Positions 6,950-15,936 of a stretch of DNA of 64,000 nucleotides are shown here, piece after piece. Under the pieces are notes generated by a model. It ran no database searches and was not told the DNA's origin. It saw only the letters and a list, made by a program, of their open reading frames with translations. The translations under genes were made by a program, and so were the position numbers. The DNA is from an uncultured Clostridia bacterium (GTDB lineage: Bacteria; Bacillota; Clostridia; Oscillospirales; Acutalibacteraceae), in the NCBI GenBank assembly GCA_937892525.1, contig CALAEV010000005.1, positions 1 through 64,000 of the forward strand, given 5' to 3'. Each line of letters begins with the position of its first letter. Position 1 is the stretch's first letter.

Positions 6950-8758
6950 ATGTTTGAAATTAAAAACAAAGAATTTTATATGGATGGTAAGCCTATTAAA
7001 ATCTATTCAGGTGCTATGCACTATTTCCGTACATTACCTGAATATTGGGAAGACCGTCTTACAAAATTAAAACTTGCAGGCTTCAACACAGTTGAAACTT
7101 ATACTTGTTGGAATCTTCACGAACCACGCCCTGGCGAATTCCATTTTGACGGTATGCTTGACATTGAGCGTTTCGTAAAAACTGCTCAGAAGGTTGGTCT
7201 TTACTGCATTGTAAGACCCGGTCCATATATCTGTGCTGAATGGGATTTCGGCGGACTTCCTGCATGGTTACTTAAAGACAAGAATATGCAAATCCGTTGC
7301 ATGTATCCTGATTTTCTTACTTGCATTGAGCGTTACTACAAAGAGTTGCTTGGCAGATTAAAGCCACTTTTAGAAACAAACGGTGGCAATATTATTATGA
7401 TGCAGGTTGAAAACGAATATGGCTCATACGGTAACGACAAAGAATACCTTAAATTCGTTGAAGATTTAACTCGCAGTTGTGGAATTGATGTTCCACTTTT
7501 CACATCTGACGGTAACTGGAAAAATATGCTTTCAGGTGGCTCATTACCACACATTTATAAAGTTCTCAACTTTGGTTCAAGAGCTAAAACTGCATTTAAC
7601 TGCTTAAAGGATTTCGAGAATGACGGCCCTAATATGTGTGGCGAATTCTGGTGCGGTTGGTTTGACCATTGGAGAGATAGCCACCACACAAGAAAAGCCG
7701 ACTCTGTTGTGAAAGAGGTTCAGGAATTTTTAGATTGTGGCGCAAGTTTCAATTTCTATATGTTCCACGGTGGCACAAACTTCGGCTTTAACGCAGGTGC
7801 AAACCACAACCCTGGCAGTGCTTATGAGCCAACAATCACAAGTTATGACTACTGCGCGTTGCTTAACGAATACGGCGACTACACACCTGCTTATCACGCA
7901 GTACGCGAGTTGTTACATAAACATCAAAATCTTGAGATGCAAGAGTTACCACCATCTCCAGAGCTTCAGACAATCGGTAAAGTAGAACTTACTGAATCTG
8001 CAAGTCTTTTTGAAAATCTCCAGAATATCGGCGAAGAACACAAAGTCCCAGTTCCTGAAAGTATGGAATATTTTGGTCAGAACTTCGGTATGATTTACTA
8101 TGAAACTGTAATCAAAGGTCATTACGACCCAATTCCGTTGATGATTAGAAATGTTCACGATTTCGGTTTTGTTTATGTTGATGATAAATACAAGAAATTT
8201 ATTGACAGAACAGTTTACACAAAACGTGGCAAACTTTCACTTGGTTCAATCTTCAAAAAATTCACAAAAGATGACCAGGATACTGCAACTGTATTTATCG
8301 GCTCTGTTGACGGAGAAAAGAAAATCGGCTTGCTTGTTGACACAATGGGACGCGTAAACTATGGCGAAAAAATGATGGACAGAAAAGGATTTTCTGACAT
8401 TTATATTGCAAATCAGCGTCAGATGGGCTACAAGGTTTGGACACTTCCACTTGATAACCTTGAAAAGCTCACATACAAACCTGTTGAAAGTTTCAACAAA
8501 GACAAAGGCGCTATGTTCTATAAGGGCACATTCAAGGCAAACAGTAAAGCAGATTGTTTTGTGCATCTTGATAATTTCCAGAAAGGTTATGTATGGATTA
8601 ACGGCTTTAACCTTGGCAGATATTGGGAGGTAGGTCCACAGAAATCGCTTTATCTTCCTGGTAGCCTTCTTAAAGAAGAAAATGAGATTGTAGTTCTTGA
8701 AACTCTCGGTATGAAAAATCCAGAAATTACAATTACAAATCAACACGATTTAGGGTAA
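6950..8758 (+). CDS. Beta-galactosidase, glycoside hydrolase family 35
   Basis: A 602-residue retaining beta-galactosidase. The GH35 signature RPGPYICAEWDFGGLPAWLL lies at about 89-108. The acid/base Glu is in QVENEYGSYG (about Glu156) and the nucleophile Glu in CGEFWCGWFDHW (about Glu232). The C-terminus is a jelly-roll with VWINGFNLGRYWEVGPQ. No signal peptide is present, so it should act on imported galactosides. GAGGTG lies 7 nt before the ATG. It is the last gene of the plus-strand group and ends at a bidirectional terminator. A sugar symporter at 11831-13288 could supply substrate, but the two are not in one operon. Confidence 0.96.
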   Translation: MFEIKNKEFYMDGKPIKIYSGAMHYFRTLPEYWEDRLTKLKLAGFNTVETYTCWNLHEPRPGEFHFDGMLDIERFVKTAQKVGLYCIVRPGPYICAEWDFGGLPAWLLKDKNMQIRCMYPDFLTCIERYYKELLGRLKPLLETNGGNIIMMQVENEYGSYGNDKEYLKFVEDLTRSCGIDVPLFTSDGNWKNMLSGGSLPHIYKVLNFGSRAKTAFNCLKDFENDGPNMCGEFWCGWFDHWRDSHHTRKADSVVKEVQEFLDCGASFNFYMFHGGTNFGFNAGANHNPGSAYEPTITSYDYCALLNEYGDYTPAYHAVRELLHKHQNLEMQELPPSPELQTIGKVELTESASLFENLQNIGEEHKVPVPESMEYFGQNFGMIYYETVIKGHYDPIPLMIRNVHDFGFVYVDDKYKKFIDRTVYTKRGKLSLGSIFKKFTKDDQDTATVFIGSVDGEKKIGLLVDTMGRVNYGEKMMDRKGFSDIYIANQRQMGYKVWTLPLDNLEKLTYKPVESFNKDKGAMFYKGTFKANSKADCFVHLDNFQKGYVWINGFNLGRYWEVGPQKSLYLPGSLLKEENEIVVLETLGMKNPEITITNQHDLG

Positions 8759-8761
8759 AAG

Positions 8762-8788
8762 AAAAACGGAGCAAATTGCTCCGTTTTT
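8762..8788. terminator. Bidirectional terminator
   Basis: AAAAACGGAGCAA (8762-8774) pairs with TTGCTCCGTTTTT (8776-8788), with A and T runs on both sides. It lies between the convergent beta-galactosidase gene and the 8794-9645 gene and can end both transcripts. Confidence 0.9.
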
Positions 8789-8793
8789 GTTTT

Positions 8794-9645
8794 TTATTTT
8801 ACTTTGAGTGAATTGAATATTGCGAAAATATCATCTTCGGTTAAGGCATTATCGTAGTCCCTGATAAATATTATATATGGACTATTCAAATCATCAAAAG
8901 AATAAGCATCCATTGAATACATATCATAAGACTCGTCTTCTTCCGATTCAGCAACTTTGCTTCTATTATAAATAAAGCCTTTATATGTGTCTGTTTCTAT
9001 ATTGTATATTGCGTTATTTTTATTTAATATGCCCATTCCTGACATGCTCTTTTCCATACCTAATATGGCAAACAAAAATTTCTGGTTGTGATTTTGAACA
9101 TCAAATGTATCAATATCCATCGAATTGATTAAAAGTTTGTAGTTGTATTCTGTACCCAACTCAATTCCGTAAACTTTTTTTGCCGCATGACCAAAAAGCA
9201 ATTTGTACCCAAAGTGCATTGTTTCATATGCTTTCCACTCTTGCTCATGTTCGGGGTCATTTTTATCTTCGTCGGTAAAAACTGGGTCCGATATAATAAC
9301 TGAAGCAGATGTATTTTCTCCTTTTTTAATCCAATATGAATGGAATCCATCTTTGGTACCTTCTTCATTAACAACAAAGCTTTCAGGTAAAGTTATTTCA
9401 AAACCATCTTCTGTATATGTGACTGTTTTACCTGATAACATAAGATTTTGTTTATCATACTCTTGCCAAGAAATACTCATTGCAGGGTTGTCTATATATT
9501 GTGCTTTGATTTCTTCTCCATCCATAGTTCGTGGTACAACAAAAATCACAAACGCATACGCTCCTATGGGTAGCAAAATTGCTATTGAGAGTATAACTGA
9601 AATAATAATTATGGCGATTTTTTTACCTTTGCTCATCTTTTTCAT
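8794..9645 (-). CDS. Membrane-anchored extracytoplasmic protein of unknown function
   Basis: A 283-residue protein with a basic N-terminus and one membrane segment (about residues 9-34, IAIIIISVILSIAILLPIG). The exterior domain is about 245 residues and I do not recognise it. No lipobox Cys or catalytic motif is visible. The exterior part is acidic and contains SEEDESYDMYSMDAYS. The ATG lies 7 nt after AAAGGGG. It is transcribed alone, from a strong promoter at 9680-9708 to a bidirectional terminator. That promoter closely resembles the one before the membrane-anchored gene at 36285-36812. Confidence 0.85.
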   Translation of the reverse strand: MKKMSKGKKIAIIIISVILSIAILLPIGAYAFVIFVVPRTMDGEEIKAQYIDNPAMSISWQEYDKQNLMLSGKTVTYTEDGFEITLPESFVVNEEGTKDGFHSYWIKKGENTSASVIISDPVFTDEDKNDPEHEQEWKAYETMHFGYKLLFGHAAKKVYGIELGTEYNYKLLINSMDIDTFDVQNHNQKFLFAILGMEKSMSGMGILNKNNAIYNIETDTYKGFIYNRSKVAESEEDESYDMYSMDAYSFDDLNSPYIIFIRDYDNALTEDDIFAIFNSLKVK

Positions 9646-9679
9646 AAAAATACCCCTTTCAAGAAATCCCTATATTTTA

Positions 9680-9708
9680 AATATATCATAGCGCAAATCA
9701 AAAGTCAA
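9680..9708 (-). promoter_or_regulatory. Sigma-A promoter of the 8794-9645 gene
   Basis: TTGACT (9703-9708) and TATATT (9680-9685) with a 17-bp spacer. The -35 box overlaps the last codons of the upstream SIS gene. Confidence 0.75.
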
Positions 9709-10289
9709 AAAATTTCTTCTTCCACTTTTGCGCATAAGTAATGATATATTGGCAAGTGGTATTCTTGGATTTTGTAAGTTTCAGTAGATGGTGCGCAGAT
9801 TGTAACATCTGCAAATTGCTTTAACTCCCCACCTGTTTCTCCTGTCAAGGCAATCGCCTTTACACCAAGTGATTCTGCCACTTTTACTGCATTAATTACA
9901 TTCTTTGAATTACCTGATGTTGAAATTGCGATAAGCAAATCATTTTCTTTTGCATACCCATAAACTTGTTGTGCAAAAATCATATCTGCATCGTTATCGT
10001 TTATAGTTGCAGTCATAAGGGAATTATGTGCAGAAAGTGAAATTGCAGGCAAAGCACCTTGAAGTTTTCCTCTTAATTCTTGTGGTATTCTCTCATCAGT
10101 TATCTTTCTGTCTTTGAGAAATCCTTTCATTAACTCCCCTACAATATGGTCGGCATCAGATGCACTTCCACCGTTACCACAGACAAGAATTTTGCCACCA
10201 TTTTTATATGTGTCAATCATAAGTGCAAGGGCTTTTTCAATATCTTTTGCGCAAATATTCAGTTGTGGGTATCGTTCAAATAAATCCAT
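9705..10289 (-). CDS. SIS-domain sugar-phosphate isomerase, GmhA-like
   Basis: A 194-residue single SIS-domain protein resembling phosphoheptose isomerase (sedoheptulose 7-phosphate to heptose 7-phosphate) and the DiaA group. Key motifs are ILVCGNGGSASDADHIVGEL near 37-56, a central IAISTSGNSKNVINAV and EYHLPIYHYLCAKVEEE at the end. The start is the ATG at 10289: AAGGA lies 8 nt before it and would abut the in-frame ATG at 10298. The preceding HAD gene ends 1 nt upstream, so the pair is translationally coupled. No other heptose genes are present, so the substrate is uncertain. Confidence 0.88.
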   Translation of the reverse strand: MDLFERYPQLNICAKDIEKALALMIDTYKNGGKILVCGNGGSASDADHIVGELMKGFLKDRKITDERIPQELRGKLQGALPAISLSAHNSLMTATINDNDADMIFAQQVYGYAKENDLLIAISTSGNSKNVINAVKVAESLGVKAIALTGETGGELKQFADVTICAPSTETYKIQEYHLPIYHYLCAKVEEEIF

Positions 10290-10290
10290 A

Positions 10291-11220
10291 CTATTCATCC
10301 TTGAAAAGACTTAAAAATTCTTTATCGCAAAAATCTTTTATTATAATGTTTGTACCGAGTTTTTTGTGTAATTCCCGTTGAAAGTCGGCATTTTCAGGTA
10401 ATCGGCTTACAACAAACGCACCCATTTGCACGCCTGCCTGAATTTCAGCTCTGCCGTCGCCTACCACAAGCACATTTTCGCCTTTTACACCTAAATCTTT
10501 AAGAAGTTTTTGCATAACCATATCTTTTGGCATTTTTCCAGTCCATGTTGAGCCGATTATGTCTTCAACAAGTTCATCTTTGCCGATTTTATAACCAAGC
10601 GCTTCAACTTCCTCGTGCATTCCCATACCTTTTTCTACAACTGCGCCTGTTACAAAATAATTTTTTACACCGTTATCTTTTAAGAATTGCAAAAACTCCA
10701 TTGAGCCGTTTATTCTGAACTCATTGGGGTTTTCTTTTGCTTTCTTTAGGTTTTTATCGCGACAAAATCCATTAAGCACAGCCTCATAAAGTTTGAAAAG
10801 CCTTGGAGTTTGCACCTTTAACATTTCGCTCATTTCATAAGTTTCAGGCAAGTCGTCATAATACTCAATTCCATTGTTAATTCGGTCAATGATTTGAGAA
10901 TTTGTCTGCATATCGCAATTGACTTTTATATTTCCCTCCTGAACAGCCCTACGGATTGCCCACTCCATTTGAGTAAGTGCAGAAAGCCCTGCTGACTCAA
11001 TGCAGAATTGGTCAGTTTCAGGAAGTTTTTTAGTGCCTGCAAGAGAAATCAGCCGATTTTGATTTTCGATACTGTCAAAATCTTCTGGCAAGCCATTTAC
11101 AATTACATCATAAAGGCAGATGCTCATTACAGGTGGCCAATCACGAATAAGAGAATGAGTACCGTCAATATCGTGAAAAGCGTATTTAATTTTGTGATTA
11201 TTAATTACAAATTCATTCAT
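10291..11220 (-). CDS. HAD-superfamily hydrolase
   Basis: A 309-residue cytoplasmic protein with HAD motif I in DIDGTHS near the N-terminus (about 17-23), motif II in FVTGAVVEKG and motif III/IV in VLVVGDGRAEIQAG. A large alpha-helical cap lies between motifs I and II. It is probably a sugar-phosphate phosphatase paired with the SIS isomerase downstream, by analogy with the GmhA/GmhB pair, but the protein is longer than GmhB and the substrate is unknown. Only a weak GAG precedes the ATG. A palindromic repeat begins 39 nt upstream of the start. Confidence 0.88.
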   Translation of the reverse strand: MNEFVINNHKIKYAFHDIDGTHSLIRDWPPVMSICLYDVIVNGLPEDFDSIENQNRLISLAGTKKLPETDQFCIESAGLSALTQMEWAIRRAVQEGNIKVNCDMQTNSQIIDRINNGIEYYDDLPETYEMSEMLKVQTPRLFKLYEAVLNGFCRDKNLKKAKENPNEFRINGSMEFLQFLKDNGVKNYFVTGAVVEKGMGMHEEVEALGYKIGKDELVEDIIGSTWTGKMPKDMVMQKLLKDLGVKGENVLVVGDGRAEIQAGVQMGAFVVSRLPENADFQRELHKKLGTNIIIKDFCDKEFLSLFKDE

Positions 11221-11258
11221 AGTAAATACTCAATATCTGAAACAGAACTTCTTATTTC

Positions 11259-11336
11259 GCTCCCTCTATGAGGGAGGGTTAAAGGCGATTTGTGAATCGC
11301 CCCTACAATACGGGTCGTCGAGGACGCCGACCCCTA
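11259..11336. repeat. Palindrome-chain repeat reaching into a stop codon
   Basis: Three consecutive hairpins: CTCCCTCtatGAGGGAG, GGCGATTtgtgAATCGCC and an imperfect GGGTCG/CGACCC pair. The last two are each followed closely by CCCCTAC or CCCCTACA. The final CTA of the element (11334-11336) is the TAG stop of the minus-strand gene ending there. The CTCCCTC palindrome also occurs near 1673 and the GGCGATT one at 24070. Confidence 0.7.
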
Positions 11337-11822
11337 CTTTTTTGGTCCTGGTCTGTGTTTTGCAGTATATTCAAGAGTTGTAATTTTAATAATTGACACA
11401 ATAGTTGTCATTTTGTCTTCAAACTCAAAGTCCTTGCCTGTTTGTGTTTTCATAAGCACAGATAACGCAAGCTTTTTCTCTTCAACATCTTCAACGATTT
11501 CAGCAACGCCCCTGCCCATAACACTAGCATAAGTAATGCCGTATTTACAAGCAACTTCGCCCTCAAAAGGTACGATATCACAACACATTTCAAAGAAAAC
11601 TTTTGGATTTGCACGAATTAAATCGAGTTTTCTGCCACGTTTTGCACCGTGAAGATAAATTGTAAGTTTGCCGTCTTCCATTATGTAGCCATAATTCATT
11701 GGCACAACATAAGGCTCGTCGCCATCAACCATTCCAAGATGCACAACCTTGGATTTATCAAGAATTTTAATAATTTCGTCAATATCAGTAACCTGACGCT
11801 CGCGTCTTGTCATTCCGTTCAT
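11334..11822 (-). CDS. Pyridoxamine-phosphate-oxidase-like flavin-binding protein (Nim family)
   Basis: A 162-residue split-barrel flavoprotein. The N-terminus MTRRERQVTDIDEIIKILDK with PYVVPMNYGY and the central KLTIYLHGAKRGRKLDLI are typical of the Nim/5-nitroimidazole-reductase-like branch. His residues near 58 fit the flavin-binding region. It may reduce small nitro or quinone compounds, but family members rarely have proven substrates. It is the second gene after the GPH symporter (8-nt gap). Its TAG stop is contributed by the adjoining repeat, so the C-terminus (PGPKK) may have been altered by the insertion. Confidence 0.88.
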   Translation of the reverse strand: MNGMTRRERQVTDIDEIIKILDKSKVVHLGMVDGDEPYVVPMNYGYIMEDGKLTIYLHGAKRGRKLDLIRANPKVFFEMCCDIVPFEGEVACKYGITYASVMGRGVAEIVEDVEEKKLALSVLMKTQTGKDFEFEDKMTTIVSIIKITTLEYTAKHRPGPKK

Positions 11823-11830
11823 AAAACACC

Positions 11831-13288
11831 CTACTCCTTAATATCATATTTTTTTGACAGCATACTCAATGCTTCTTCTCTTGTGATTTTGCCTGTATTG
11901 CAGTCAATCATAATCTGAACATCTTTGTCTTTAAGGTCATAGAACAACCACACGATATATGACAAAAGACCACCTATTGCAGGAATAAGCATAAAGATTA
12001 ACCAAAGCATATCTAACGCATGTTGTGTTTGTGTTACTCCACTTTGTTCAAGTTCTTGGAATGAACCTACTTCTACTACTTTCCAGCCCACTGATTCAAG
12101 ACCAAGTATAAAGAGTCCTAATGCGCCAGAGATAGAGCCTGTAAGTTTCGCCATAAAGGTCTGTACTGCAAAAGTTATGCCCTTTGCTTCTGTACCACTC
12201 TTAAAATAACCATATTCGGCACAGTCAGGTGTAAACATAAACATTTCAAGGCTGACTACTGCCAACGGAACTGAGCGTATAGTAAAGAGAATTATATAAA
12301 CAACTGCATTGTCGTAACCGATTGCCCACATAACAAAACTGAGTATTACATACATGAGCAAGCATACACGATTTACCTTCATCTTATCAAATCTGCGGAT
12401 AAGTTTAGGCAACAACAATGAAATGATAAGTTGTGGAATTGTCCCCACTGCGCCTACAATTATTGAGAATAATGCACTGTGGAAAAGATAATATGAAACA
12501 TAAAGAGTGAATGCGTTGCCAATGCTAAGTGATGAATAGAAGAAAATTCCTAAATAATATATAAACAAATATTTGTTTTTGATAAGATATGAGAACATTT
12601 TTCTGATTGTAAATGTTTCTTCGCTTTCGGTACTGAATCGCTCTTTAAGTTTGAAAGATGCTGGCGACATTAAAGCGAATGCGATAACGCAAATAATTAT
12701 TGATATCATACCATAATTCATACCAACCTTTTCGCTGACAAGAATAGTTGATAATGTAGATGTAATACCAACACCGATATAAGTGTAAATACTCTTATAT
12801 GACTGAATACTGTTTCTTTCGTCAACGCTTTGGCTCATAGAAGTAAGTACGCCGAAAATCGGCACATCACAAAGAGTGTAAGCCGTGTCCCAAAGAATAT
12901 ATGCAACTGCAAACCAACCAAGTTTAACGGCTTGTGAAGTGCCGGAAGGAATAATAAAGGTCAATATTGTTGCAAGTGGTATGAGTATTGTTGAAACGCG
13001 AAGCCAAGGAAGATATTTTTTGCCACTTTTGAACTTGATTGAGTCAAAAATCACGCCGAACAATGTATCATTTACAGCGTCCCATACTTTAACAACAAGC
13101 ATTACTGTTGCTGACTTAATTGGGTCAATACCCAAAAATAAAAGATATGTAGTAAGGCACACATTGAAAAGCGTATAAATCATATTCTGACCTGCAAAAT
13201 ATGAATAATAACTCATTCTTTCAACCGGCTCGGTTGTCCAACCCTCTTTGGTTGCAAAAACCTTTTTAACTAATGAAGAAACTGCCAT
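11831..13288 (-). CDS. GPH-family sugar:cation symporter
   Basis: A 485-residue inner-membrane transporter of the glycoside-pentoside-hexuronide:cation symporter family (MelB/XynP type, major facilitator fold), with about 12 membrane segments. The N-terminal cation-site region reads VVKVWDAVNDTLFGVIFD near 66-83, and the central loop after the sixth segment has KLKERFSTESEETFTI. The substrate is probably a glycoside or uronide; a galactoside would fit the GH35 enzyme at 6950-8758 but is not shown. AAGGAGG lies 7 nt before the ATG. The short C-terminal cytoplasmic tail resembles SHOCT-like helices. Confidence 0.93.
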   Translation of the reverse strand: MAVSSLVKKVFATKEGWTTEPVERMSYYSYFAGQNMIYTLFNVCLTTYLLFLGIDPIKSATVMLVVKVWDAVNDTLFGVIFDSIKFKSGKKYLPWLRVSTILIPLATILTFIIPSGTSQAVKLGWFAVAYILWDTAYTLCDVPIFGVLTSMSQSVDERNSIQSYKSIYTYIGVGITSTLSTILVSEKVGMNYGMISIIICVIAFALMSPASFKLKERFSTESEETFTIRKMFSYLIKNKYLFIYYLGIFFYSSLSIGNAFTLYVSYYLFHSALFSIIVGAVGTIPQLIISLLLPKLIRRFDKMKVNRVCLLMYVILSFVMWAIGYDNAVVYIILFTIRSVPLAVVSLEMFMFTPDCAEYGYFKSGTEAKGITFAVQTFMAKLTGSISGALGLFILGLESVGWKVVEVGSFQELEQSGVTQTQHALDMLWLIFMLIPAIGGLLSYIVWLFYDLKDKDVQIMIDCNTGKITREEALSMLSKKYDIKE

Positions 13289-13341
13289 ATCTATTCCTCC
13301 TTGTTATTCTGTTTATAAATTTAATCATTTCAGAAAAATCT

Positions 13342-13992
13342 TTATAATAATTCTTGTTTCTTAACCGTTAATGATGAACATACCAACTCATTTTCTGTCC
13401 ACTTAACAAAATCCAACTCTTGTTCTTCATCACAAAGATTAAACCATTTATTGGTTTCTACAATTTCCATTGCATTGCTAAAATCCAATACAATAATTGA
13501 ATATGGGGAGGCCCAAAAGCAACCTTCAACTGCTAACAAATTACTTGTTTTATCATAATGAGGTTCACACCATATAAAAGTTTCCTTAAAACTACTTGAA
13601 TTTTCAAAATATTGTTCAGATTCAGAAGGAATGTAATGAACACATTCCATAGTGTTCAGATTAAGTACACTATAGCCATACAAAGACTCGTCAAAAATCA
13701 AATAACAATTCCCGTCATAATGTTCAATTATGCTTGCCATTCGTGAATGCCCACTGATATTTTTCCATTCAAATATTAATTCTTCATTTTGATATAATCG
13801 GCAAACCTCGCCGTCATAAGGAATGCACCTTATATATCCTTCTTGCTCGTCTGCATAATAATAGCATTTAAGAACAAATCCATCGCCTAAAATCTTTTCC
13901 CTTGTCGGTGCAGTCATATCACATTTTGAAAATATTTTCTCATCAAATTGATTTAATAATTGTTGATGTTTTTCTGTTCCGTAAAAGTTCAT
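13342..13992 (-). CDS. Uncharacterised cytoplasmic protein
   Basis: A 216-residue protein I do not recognise. It has no signal peptide or membrane segment and is rich in aromatic residues and cysteine. Its short repeated beta-like stretches (GFVLKCYYYADEQEGYIRCI, LIFDESLYGYSVLNL, IIVLDFSNAMEIVE) suggest a small beta-propeller-like fold, which is only an impression. AGGTGA precedes the ATG with good spacing. It follows the m5U methyltransferase by 15 nt and is probably co-transcribed with it. Confidence 0.75.
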   Translation of the reverse strand: MNFYGTEKHQQLLNQFDEKIFSKCDMTAPTREKILGDGFVLKCYYYADEQEGYIRCIPYDGEVCRLYQNEELIFEWKNISGHSRMASIIEHYDGNCYLIFDESLYGYSVLNLNTMECVHYIPSESEQYFENSSSFKETFIWCEPHYDKTSNLLAVEGCFWASPYSIIVLDFSNAMEIVETNKWFNLCDEEQELDFVKWTENELVCSSLTVKKQELL

Positions 13993-14007
13993 TAACTCAT
14001 CACCTTT

Positions 14008-15354
14008 TTATTCTTTAATCAATAATGCTACACTTTCTGTGTGCGAAGTTCGAGGGAACATATCAACTGGTGTTACTTCTTTTGTTTCGTAGCCAAGTTC
14101 TTTTAATGTTGCACAATCTCGTGCTTGGGTTGAAACATCACAAGAAACATACACTATTTTCTTAGGTTTCATTTCTGCTACATATTCTAAAACTTCTCTG
14201 TCGCAACCTTTTCGTGGTGGGTCGAGGATTACTGCATCAGGCTCGATATTTTTATCTTTAAGAATTTTTACTGCATCTTTTGCGTCGCCACAGTAAAATT
14301 CACAATTTTCAATATTGTTATTTTTAGCGTTGACTTTAGCATCTTCAATAGCTTCAGGAATAATCTCAACACCGATTACCTTTTTAACCTTATTTGCCAT
14401 TGAAAGTCCGATTGTACCTGCACCACAATAAAGGTCAAGTACAGTTTCACTCCCTGTTGCGCCTACATATTCGCTTGCCTTGTTATACAACAACTCGGCG
14501 CAATCGTGGTTTACTTGATAGAACGAAAGTGGCGAAAGACGAATTTTCACTCCACAAAGTACATCTTCAATATAATCTGCACCCCAAAGGGTTTTACATT
14601 CAAGACCTAAAATCACATTGGTTTTTTCTGTATTTTTATTGATAGAAACACTTGCGAGTCCCTTTATTTTAAGCAAATCGTCAACTAATTCGTGTGATTT
14701 TGGAATTTCATCACCATTGATTACAAGGCACACCATAATCTGCCCTGTTACAAATGCTTTTCTTATGTAGATGTGACGAATAAGCCCTGTATGGGTAATT
14801 GAATCGTAAGCCGAAATGCCGAATTCGGTCATCCAGTTTTTCACAATTTCAACTATATTTGCAAACTCTTCAGGCTGTAAAATGCAATCGGAAGAATTTA
14901 TTATTCTATGGCTTTTTTGAGCATAAAATCCAGCAACAATACCCTTGTCAAATCCTACTGGGTATTGTGCCTTGTTTCGATAACGCTCGGTTTTACAAGT
15001 GATAATGTCATTCACTTTTATATCTAAATGAGCAAGACGAGCAAATGCGTCAACAACCTTTTGTCTTTTGAGTTGCTTTTCGGCATCATAAGAAATATGA
15101 CGATATGCACACCCACCACAAGAACGAAAGTGTGGGCAATCAACATCTATTCTATCATTAGATTTTTTCAAAATCTGCTTGATAATGCCAATAGCATAAG
15201 TCTTTTTTGCCTTGATAATGTGGGCAATAATTGTATCGCCTTTAGCAGCACCTGAAACGAATACTGCTTGTCCATCATAATGCCCTACGCCATTACCCTC
15301 AGCAGTGTAGCCCTCAATATTTAATTGTATATCTTGATTTTTTTGAAGCGACAT
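14008..15354 (-). CDS. rlmD: 23S rRNA (uracil-C5) methyltransferase with TRAM domain, RlmD/RlmCD type
   Basis: A 448-residue m5U methyltransferase. An N-terminal TRAM RNA-binding domain (about 5-62) is followed by the Fe-S cysteines (CPHFRSCGGC near 74-83 plus a distal Cys), the SAM motif LDLYCGAGTIGLSMA, DPPRKGCD, and the catalytic VSCDVSTQARD. In Bacillus-type Firmicutes one such enzyme (RlmCD) modifies two 23S positions; here a TRAM-less paralogue at 5392 may share the work. It sits 12 nt after the chromate-transporter pair. AAGGAT precedes the ATG. Confidence 0.94.
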   Translation of the reverse strand: MSLQKNQDIQLNIEGYTAEGNGVGHYDGQAVFVSGAAKGDTIIAHIIKAKKTYAIGIIKQILKKSNDRIDVDCPHFRSCGGCAYRHISYDAEKQLKRQKVVDAFARLAHLDIKVNDIITCKTERYRNKAQYPVGFDKGIVAGFYAQKSHRIINSSDCILQPEEFANIVEIVKNWMTEFGISAYDSITHTGLIRHIYIRKAFVTGQIMVCLVINGDEIPKSHELVDDLLKIKGLASVSINKNTEKTNVILGLECKTLWGADYIEDVLCGVKIRLSPLSFYQVNHDCAELLYNKASEYVGATGSETVLDLYCGAGTIGLSMANKVKKVIGVEIIPEAIEDAKVNAKNNNIENCEFYCGDAKDAVKILKDKNIEPDAVILDPPRKGCDREVLEYVAEMKPKKIVYVSCDVSTQARDCATLKELGYETKEVTPVDMFPRTSHTESVALLIKE

Positions 15355-15366
15355 ACAAACAAATCC

Positions 15367-15936
15367 TTATAACTTTAATAATATACCTGCAATCGCACCT
15401 AGTGCCAACCAAAATGCAGGGTGTAATTTTTTAAGTTTTTTAATAAACATAAGCCCAAATACTACAACGGAAATAGCAATAACAGGAATTGCAAATTCGC
15501 CGTTTACATAGAAAATTGGTTTGATAATGCCAAAAACAGCAAACAAAACGAGTGCAGTAACAACAGGGCGAATACCTAAAAACGCGCCTTTTACATACTG
15601 GTTTTCTTTAAATGCTTTTAAGAAACCTGCAACTAAAATAATTACAATAATCGACGGTGTTACAAGTCCCATTGTGGCAGTAATTCCACCTAAAATTCCA
15701 CCAACAACACCAAGTTCGCCAAAGCCAGCACTATAGCCAGCATAGGTTGCCATATTAACGCCGATTGGTCCTGGTGTACTTTCTGCAATCGCAACCATAA
15801 CACCTAACTGGTCCTCGTTAAACCAACCGTAATCACTTCTTGCTAAATCCTGCAAAAACGGAATTGTTGCAGGACCACCACCAACGGCGAAAAGTCCTAT
15901 TTTGAAAAATTCAAAAAACAATTTCAAGAAGGTCAT
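15367..15936 (-). CDS. Chromate transporter, short CHR subunit 2
   Basis: A 189-residue half-size CHR-family membrane protein. The N-terminal signature FKIGLFAVGGGPATIPFLQ, then ESTPGPIGVNMATYAGY, matches the family, and about five to six membrane segments follow. Its start overlaps the stop of the preceding CHR gene by 4 nt (ATGA). Short CHR proteins work as heterodimers encoded by adjacent genes. Chromate efflux is known for some members, but in anaerobes the natural substrate is uncertain. Confidence 0.93.
   Translation of the reverse strand: MTFLKLFFEFFKIGLFAVGGGPATIPFLQDLARSDYGWFNEDQLGVMVAIAESTPGPIGVNMATYAGYSAGFGELGVVGGILGGITATMGLVTPSIIVIILVAGFLKAFKENQYVKGAFLGIRPVVTALVLFAVFGIIKPIFYVNGEFAIPVIAISVVVFGLMFIKKLKKLHPAFWLALGAIAGILLKL

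Noticed and set aside
8246..8746. 166-residue minus-strand reading frame opposite the beta-galactosidase
   Set aside because: It is antisense to a clear GH35 gene, has no ribosome site or family pattern and reflects codon structure.
11831..13288. Joint galactoside operon with the GH35 gene
   Set aside because: The symporter is 3 kb away on the opposite strand with unrelated genes and a terminator between, so only a loose functional link can be proposed.
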